A stretch of DNA of 64,000 nucleotides from Dreissena polymorpha (Eukaryota > Mollusca > Bivalvia > Myida > Dreissenidae): NCBI RefSeq assembly GCF_020536995.1, contig NC_068366.1:30571390-30635389 (forward strand), in the 5' to 3' direction. Below the pieces are notes generated by a model, which was given only the letters and a program-made list of their open reading frames with translations, did no database searches and was not told where the DNA came from. Position 1 is the stretch's first letter, and the number at the start of each line of letters is the position of its first letter. A program made the translations under genes and the position numbers. Of the stretch, positions 57,647-64,000 are shown in pieces.

Positions 57647-60600
57647 CTGAAAGTTAGAATATTCTTATTAATAACTGTATATATATCTTAAAGTATCTTT
57701 CTTAGAAAAGATTCATTTACTAGAAAACTGAACTTAAAAAAACAACATAAAACATTGGTCAGTTTACAAACTTTAAATTGCACTGAGCGTTTGTTTGTGT
57801 TTTATGATTTCTTTTAAGTATGCACTGAAATAAGCCAGAAAATGTATGCACAAAACCTTGACAATATTTCTATTCACAATTAAGAGTGTTTTTGACAACA
57901 AAAGCCATGCAATATGCTTAGAACTCAGCAAATGAAAACATCAATCAAGCATTCCGGCTTTGATTGGGTGTCAGTTATTGAATATCTTTGACACAAAGTG
58001 TAATGCATCAAGTATCAGCTAGTTACAACACAAACCCCAGTTACTGGCTCCTCCAACACCAGCAACAATCAGAAAAATTGTGTCATCTAAATAGAATAAA
58101 ATACTAAATTAAAGACGTTTCTTAATAGGTTCAAGTTTTGTACAGGCTTCATTTCAAACCCAAACATACTGATGAGCAGCAAACAGCATAAAACCTCATA
58201 AACTATGAGTTACTCAAAGGCTGTCCTGGTTTTATACTGGTTGCATGTAGCCATTTTCACAGTGCTTCTGAGCGGGAAAGAGTTATCTCTCCTACCTGTA
58301 AGCGTCGTCAGAGGACATGTTGAGGTGTTTCATGATGTAGGCGATGGCCAGGGTGGGTGAGCGCGAGATCCCTGCCAGGCAGTGCACCAGGCAGCAACCA
58401 TTCGCCTCCCGGACCTTGTCTGAAAACACACACAATATCATTTTCTTAAATATGCAGCTCAGTCTAGGCATTGTTTTTTCCCACAATTTTGGGAATGAAG
58501 CCGGGGCCCTAAAATGGGAAAAGTGCTTTGTTGTGACTAACATTGGGGAGTTGGGTTGTTTTTTATGCTAACAAAAACTTAATTAAGAATAAAAATGTTT
58601 TCAATATTGAATTTTCTTAGGTCCAACTTAAAGAGCTGTATAGGGACATGAACTAAATGTTGAAATTATTTTTAAACAAATTAAAAACTTTCAATTGGGA
58701 ATTTTAGGCAGTCTCTTGTGAAACAAAATATACTTAATGAGATTAGGAATTTAGAACACGAGGCCCTTGTTTGATCATACGTCTCCATGAAAATAAGCAT
58801 TGTTTACCAACTGAGCCAGTTGCATGTTATCGGCAAATAATTTGCCATATGTTCTTTATTTACTATTGCATCCAATTGATTTTCCATTATTGCATGAGCA
58901 GCTTGATGTTAATATGCTAGGGCAAAAATGATGAATATGAAACGCTGCAGAATCTTTAGTACCAGGAAATGTATAACGCAATTTGAATTAAAACAAATTT
59001 AATTAAGTGACCTGAAAATCAATAGGGGTCATCTGCCAGTCATTATCAATGTACCTATGAAGTTTCATGATCCTAGGCGTAATCATTCTTGAGTTATCAT
59101 CCGGAAACCATTTTACTGTTAAGAGTAACTGTGACCTTGACCTTTGACCTAGTGACCTGAAAATCAATAGGGGTCATCTGCCAGTCATGATCAATGTTCC
59201 TATGAAGTTTCATGATCCTAGGCATAAGCATTCTGGAATGATCATCCGGAAACCATTTTACTGTTTCGAGTCACTGTGACCTTGACCTTTGACCTAGTGA
59301 CCTGAAAATCAATAGGGGTCATCTGCCAGTCATTATCAATGTACCTATGAAGTTTCATGATCATAGGCGTAATTATTCTTGAGTTATCATCCGGAAACCA
59401 TTTTACTGTTTCGAGTCACTGTGACCTTGACCTTTGACCTAGTGACCTGAAAATCAATAGGGGTCATCTTCCAGTCATGATCAATGTTCCTATGAAGTTT
59501 CATGATCCCAGGCATAAGCATTCTGGAATTATCATTCGGAAACCATTTTACTGTTTCAAGTCACTGTGACCTTGACTTTTGACCTAGTGACCTGAAAATC
59601 AATAGGGGTCATCTGCCAGTCATGAACAATGTTCCTATCAAGTTTCATGATCCTAGGTGTAAGCATTTTTTAGTTATCATCCGGAAACCATTTTACTGTT
59701 TCGAGTCACTGTGACCTTGACCTTTGACCTAGTGACCTAAAAATCAATAGGGGTCATCTGCCAGTCATGATCAATGTACCTATGAAGTTTCATGCTCCTA
59801 GGCCTAAGCGTTCTTGAGTTATCATCCGGAAACCATCTGGTGGATGGACCGACCGACAGACCGACATGTGCAAAACAATATACCCCCTCTTCTTCGAAGG
59901 GGGGCATAAGTACCTTGCTGGATAAAAACTGAATATATTCTTCAAAACATTCACTTTTGCTGGAGTTTTGTAAACAAAAATTGTTCAAGTCTTAAATAAT
60001 GCATTACAATAAATGAGGATAGAAATTGTGTGACCTTTAAATTCAAATTCATCATTTTAAATGGAACTTTACTCATTCATACTCATAATAATAAAAGCAT
60101 GATGACATTTAAAAAAAAAAATCAATATGAATACAAAATCAAAAATAGCTGACAGTTGCAGATCCTTGCATTTACTTAAACATACATGAGTCACGCATTG
60201 GGAAAATGGGGTTTAATGTCTGTGCATAAAGTGTTGTCCCGAATAAGCCTCTGCATTCCGCACAGGCTAATCAGGGATGACACCTTCAACTTTAACCAGA
60301 TTATCGCTAAGAAAAGACATTCATTACATGAAAAATACTAATTAGCCTGCACAGACTGCACAGGCTAATCTTGGAAGACACTTTACCCACATGCATCAAG
60401 CCCCATCTTCCCAAAGTTCAACTAATATTATAATGTTTTTGTTTGAAAGAGCAGAACCATTTTAGTGAATGATTTTAGCTCTAAATCTGTTTTCATCAAC
60501 CCAGATGTACACATAGTCTTACCTAGGAACTGGAACGCCTGTTCGAAGTACGGGATCAGTTTGGCACTGTAGTTGTCATTGACCGGTATACGCAGGAAGT

Positions 60601-60670
60601 GTCCATCAGGAATGTGGGACGGCTTAAGACCGTTGGCACTCACGTTTAGTACGTAAGTTATCTCGTTCAC
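55438..60670 (-). CDS. DUSP16-like: DUSP8/DUSP16-type MAP-kinase phosphatase, 3' part (last three exons)
   Basis: Joined minus-strand exons 60670-60523, 58419-58296 and 57646-55438 encode the dual-specificity phosphatase domain from the strand before YVLNVS to the C-terminus. The catalytic HCX5R signature is VHCLAGISRS, followed by IAYIMKHLNMSSDDAYR and the RPTISPNFNFLGQLL block typical of MAP-kinase phosphatases. The general-acid loop is IPVNDNY. After the domain comes a tail of about 700 residues, Ser-rich, with a basic stretch (VRKREGRAKR). A long Ser-rich tail and the ending VELIQVS (compare MEIIEVS in human DUSP16, from memory) point to the DUSP8/16 group, which acts on JNK and p38. No rhodanese/CH2 exon or upstream DSP exon was seen between 60671 and 64000, so the gene starts outside the window. 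DUSP8 versus DUSP16 orthology cannot be settled here. Confidence 0.92.
58100..58287 (-). repeat. TTAACCCTT-family element abutting a DUSP splice donor
   Basis: Contains ATACTGATGAGCAGCAAACA, GCATAAAACC and CTTCTGAGCGGGAAAGAGTT. Its end is about 9 bp from the donor of the catalytic exon (58296-58419). Confidence 0.75.
58296..58419 (-). CDS. DUSP16-like: DUSP exon: catalytic Cys loop
   Basis: Encodes KVREANGCCLVHCLAGISRS, then PTLAIAYIMKHLNMSSDDAY. The nucleophile is the Cys of VHCLAGISR. Acceptor CAG, donor GTAGGA. Pro follows ISRS, where human DUSP16 has Ala. A transposon-derived repeat ends only about 9 bp past the donor. Confidence 0.95.
58462..58735. mobile_element. Decayed relative of the CAGTGTTTTTTC MITE
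   Basis: TTGTTTTTTCCCACAATTTT then GGGAATGAAGCCGGGGCCC resembles the left end at 17675. The right end has TTTCAATTGGGAATTTTAGG. In a DUSP intron. Confidence 0.5.
58985..59910 (+). repeat. Array of ~145-bp units with TGACCTTGACCTTTGACCT
   Basis: About six units, each with GAAAATCAATAGGGGTCATC, TATGAAGTTTCATGATCCTA, TTATCATCCGGAAACCATTT and TGACCTTGACCTTTGACCT (starting 59132, 59277, 59422, 59712; variant at 59567). The right end has GACCGACCGACAGACCGACA, then a TACCCCCTCTTCTTCGAAGG hairpin and GGGGCATA. Confidence 0.85.
60190..60420. mobile_element. TIR element, CAGTCTGCACAGGCTAATC family
   Basis: Left end GGGAAAATGGGGTTTAATGT, right end CATGCATCAAGCCCCATCTT then CCC. It holds CGCACAGGCTAATCAGGGAT and TTAGCCTGCACAGACTGCAC blocks. 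In the DUSP intron, about 100 bp from the exon at 60523. Confidence 0.8.
60523..60670 (-). CDS. DUSP16-like: DUSP exon: N-terminal half of phosphatase domain
   Basis: Begins after CAG and encodes VNEITYVLNVSANGLKPSHI, then PDGHFLRIPVNDNYSAKLIP and YFEQAFQFL. The Asp in PVNDNY is the expected general acid. It ends one base into a codon at the donor GTAAGA. The shared frame with the next exon gives FLDKVREANGCC. Confidence 0.93.
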
Positions 60671-62280
60671 CTGCAGCGAGAAAATGGCCCTCTATCAATA
60701 AGAGGTGTTATGTGACATTTTATAGTGTAATCATTTATATTCAGGTAATCAGTGTAACCTAATAATTATAATCGTGGAACAATTGCAAGACTTACACAAG
60801 ACTACAAAAAAGTACTTTTGAAATTTATCTTTTATAAACTGATTATAGGTGGGCTGGTTTGTTCTCTCATTTACCTGTACAAATAATGGTGGTATTTTAA
60901 TAAAAGGTGTAAGTTACTTTTTATTCAATGATTTATATTTCGTCATCAGTGTACCTGTACTCTTAAATAATCACAATGTAATTTGTTACCATAGCATTGG
61001 TGCTTTTCAAGTTTGAGGGCTTGCACTTTTCTTTATTTTCAGTTTTATTATCAATGGGCTTGCACAATTTTCCTCTAACTCTTTATTGACTATTTTATGA
61101 TATAATTTTAAGAGTTCCGGCTTAATATAATTTTTATTATGTTTAATTTCTTTAGCTCTTATTCAACAAAATGAAAATGCTGTGTCATTCAAATATTCAT
61201 GAACTGTGCACACATACTAAAAGTGTTACATTGGGGCACATTTTCAGTGGAAAGGCTATGAGTCAATACCAAAACAATGTTGGTCTTTCAAAAACTATTT
61301 CAAGATTCCACTACTACAATGACTATCAATATTTTCATTATCGTCAGTTTAAAGCTATGAGAAATGCTTTGAAATATCAATATTTTTACAATAATCAGTC
61401 TTAAGTGATGAGAAATCTAGCAGCAATGTCAACACGTTGTTATAGGATCATAAATACGAAACATGCACTTAGAGGTTATTTGCTCTTTGATAAATGTTGA
61501 CTCTCCGCTTTAATAGAAGCTGACAGAAGCGGAAGATGTTTATCAGTTTCTCAAGCAAGATAAACACGTATTTATTGATTGTAAATATTAGTATCAATAT
61601 TTCAAGAATGGCCAAGAGTTGTGTACATAAACAGTGCAAACACGCCCTGGACTTGTCTAACAATTGGTTGTGATTATCATGAAACACTGGTGTTTCTACC
61701 TTTCAGAGAAAAGTTTGGTCATCCTGTTAAGAATTACTGCACTATACTGACATATTGAGTCAAGCAGTCAAAGCGTTCAAACCTTTTCCTATTTTTTTTT
61801 AATCTAAAGAGAATGATGAGAGATGAGAAGAATATACTGATGAAATCGTAAAAGCTTGAACAAAAATCATAAACATCTTTGCTCCAATCACAATTGTTGC
61901 CTTGTCAACCAAAGGTTTGTTGCTACTAAACTTCAGTATTTGACATGTCATCATTATATTATAAAGCAACTTTAAAATGTAAAATAGTTCTTATTCTATT
62001 TTTGATACATATTTTTTCCCTTCTTTTCTATCATTTTTTTTAAATCCTAACTAAAATTACAACACCAAGCAAATTTCAGTTACATGAAGTGTACAGGACT
62101 GGTATTTAAATTCTTACATTTATACTAAGACTTTTAACTGAAACCCAATACACACCTCTCAGATAATGCTCGGCAAATTAAATACAACACAAGCCTTGCA
62201 ACTTTATTGATATTAACAGATAAGTAATGACCGATAAATAAAACCAGACAGTACAGTATAACAATCTCATTCCATGACTC
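60671..62280. other. DUSP intron, no other gene seen
   Basis: Searched on the minus strand for the upstream DSP exon (LYLG-type motif) and for a rhodanese domain; none found. Confidence 0.5.
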
Positions 62281-62288
62281 AGAATCAT

Positions 62289-62495
62289 TTAATCAATAGG
62301 CGCGCAGTGTCTCACAATAGGTACATTCATTGCCTCCAGCAATCCTGGGACCAGTAATTGCACTACAGGGACAAGCTTGGCACAATTGGTGTTGGGGGAA
62401 ATCTCTGACATTTCTGAACCCACTGCCACTTTAGGTAGATTAATGTAGAGGACCTTGTGAATTAACCCTTCACCATTTAGATACATATGATGCAT
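62289..62495 (-). other. Unrecognised short open frame with protein-like composition
   Basis: Its C-terminal part reads VAVGSEMSEISPNTNCAKLV, then PVVQLLVPGLLEAMNVPIVR and HCAPID. Its composition is more protein-like than other chance frames here. A short stretch (NTNCAKLVP) is reminiscent of NDNYSAKLIP in the DUSP exon at 60523-60670. The frame's N-terminal part overlaps a dispersed repeat. It may be a decayed exon, a repeat-encoded peptide or chance. Confidence 0.2.
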
Positions 62496-62707
62496 TTGTA
62501 GTCCCTCAGAAAGTTAAATTTAAATAAAGACCTTTTTTCCTAGATTCACATTTTAAAGGCTTCATTTACATCTCTGAGGCTTAGATACTGATGAGCAGCA
62601 AACAGCATAAAACCTGAACAGACTGCGAGTTACTTGCAGGCTGTTCTGGTTTTATGCTGTTTGCACATAGCCATTTTCACATTGCTTCTGAGTGGGAAAA
62701 AGGGTTA
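62463..62707 (-). repeat. TTAACCCTT-family element, near full length
   Basis: Starts TTAACCCTTCACCATTTAGA and ends TCTGAGTGGGAAAAAGGGTT then AA. Contains GATGAGCAGCAAACAGCATA. This copy shows both inverted termini. Confidence 0.85.
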
Positions 62708-62709
62708 AG

Positions 62710-64000
62710 GCAAATTGTGGCAAATTACTGCCTCAAACTGATATTTTAGAGCACTTGTGATGAACAGTCAAGAGAGAAGCATTGGAGATATACTTCACAA
62801 AGCACTGAACATTTGTCACATGTTATCCATTTCAATTAGAAAAGGGTCTAAAAGGAAACTTTTTGAATAATATACATTATATTTGGCTTCTAAACATAAA
62901 GAAACCTAATTAGATGTTACTTTATGATTTAACCCCAGCTTGTAATTATAATATAAACTTATCAACCATTGGTACTTACATAAAATAATTCATCATTGTA
63001 ACATAGTAACATATTTACTGTCTCATTAAATACATAATATCATTGACAAATGTTTGAAAATAATATAAGTTGCTTGTTTATCAGAACAATAATAGCATTT
63101 AAAAGTTCATATGCTATTTACAATGAAATCAAAGGACATTAACAGGTTCAGCCCAAAATTCTTATCAGGGCTGTTTGTATACTGATATATAAATAATTAC
63201 CCTGGCTGAGCAATGAAAGCATTACTCATATATACTAGTTTGAAGCCTTGTGAAGGCAAAAAGACAACAGAAATGTGACACATCTTTTAAGGGGATATTT
63301 TTGCACAAGGCACTCACAAAAACTAAATGTAAACACTGTTCCCGACACCTGACATTAATTTGCTTTAAATCTCAGTACAACACAGGGAGATCACTTCTTG
63401 AAATCAAAGCGCTGAAGGCACTGAATTTGTTCGCTTTGTATAATCTTAGACGCAAGTCAGTTTTCAAAATTATGTTATAGCTTTTTATATCGCAAGTTTG
63501 AAATGACCACAAACCATTCAAATTTATAAAGAGTGTGTCTTAAAGCACAGGATGAGATGTGTGTGCACTGTTTATCCTCATATTCATGTTATAGAGATAA
63601 CTAAGCTAAAATAACAACAATATGTCTCTTTTTTTTCACAACTGGTTGCTGCACTGGCAACCATCTTTAGAATTTTGGTTGCCTTGCTAATGAATAACAA
63701 GCCTGTAATCATGTACATGTTGTGTTATGTGTATCATATACTTAATCTATTTTCTTTAAATTATTGAGCAACAATTTTGCCCACATGACAGACTTTTAAT
63801 GCAGCATTAAGCCCCGTTTTCCCAGAAAGCAGACGGAGAGCTGAATAGAAACATAACTGGTTTCTTGACATAGCTCAAATCAAATCTATAATGCCACAGC
63901 TTACTTTTAATAGGAACATTTTAATTGTCAGATAACATTGTAGTAATTAAAAAGTTGAACAGACAAACGAAACTTTTCTGCCAGAAGTCCTTGCCAAGTT
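62710..64000. other. DUSP intron to window end
   Basis: No exon seen. A fragment at 63785-63830 (GCATTAAGCCCCGTTTTCCC) is one end of the CAGTCTGCACAGGCTAATC-family element. Confidence 0.45.

Overview
This is eukaryotic nuclear DNA, AT-rich, intron-rich and crowded with interspersed repeats. Two protein-coding genes are supported, and they converge. Several dispersed repeats (the 'TTAACCCTT...AAGGGTTAA' family, a TIR family with an inner CAGTCTGCACAGGCTAATC block, and hairpin-headed arrays with AGGTCA hexamers) look like repeats I recall from bivalve genomes, especially dreissenid mussels. I therefore infer a bivalve, probably Dreissena; this rests on memory, not on a search.

Gene 1 (plus strand, 5959-33414, 13 coding exons, 467 codons plus stop) is PPIL4, a nuclear cyclophilin with an RNA-recognition motif and a C-terminal basic/RS tail. 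All exon joins keep frame at GT/AG sites. Intron 1 is 11.4 kb and is mostly nested mobile elements. Gene 2 (minus strand, last three exons at 60670-60523, 58419-58296 and 57646-55438) is a MAP-kinase phosphatase of the DUSP8/DUSP16 group. Its 5' exons, including any rhodanese/CH2 kinase-binding domain, lie beyond position 64000. The two genes are unrelated in function.

Layout: 1-5.9 kb upstream DNA with a TTAA-flanked tRNA-cored element, a duplicated block and a 1.1-kb GGT/GAT array; 6-33.4 kb PPIL4 with TE-filled introns; 33.4-55.4 kb gene-free, with SINE and hairpin elements and, at 43.6-49.2 kb, a 5.5-kb satellite of 41-bp monomers with higher-order structure; 55.4-64 kb the 3' part of the DUSP gene with TE-rich introns.

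I found no new multi-gene system. The most notable signals are (a) a 3.55-kb TIR element in PPIL4 intron 1 with seven scattered copies of a 13-14-bp motif, (b) two full-length TTAA-flanked elements that carry a tRNA-like core between inverted termini, (c) the 41-bp satellite, which seems to have grown from the end of a dispersed repeat, and (d) a splice-donor duplication and a transposon abutting a splice donor in the two genes. No reverse transcriptase, transposase, tRNA gene in use, rRNA or CRISPR array was seen.
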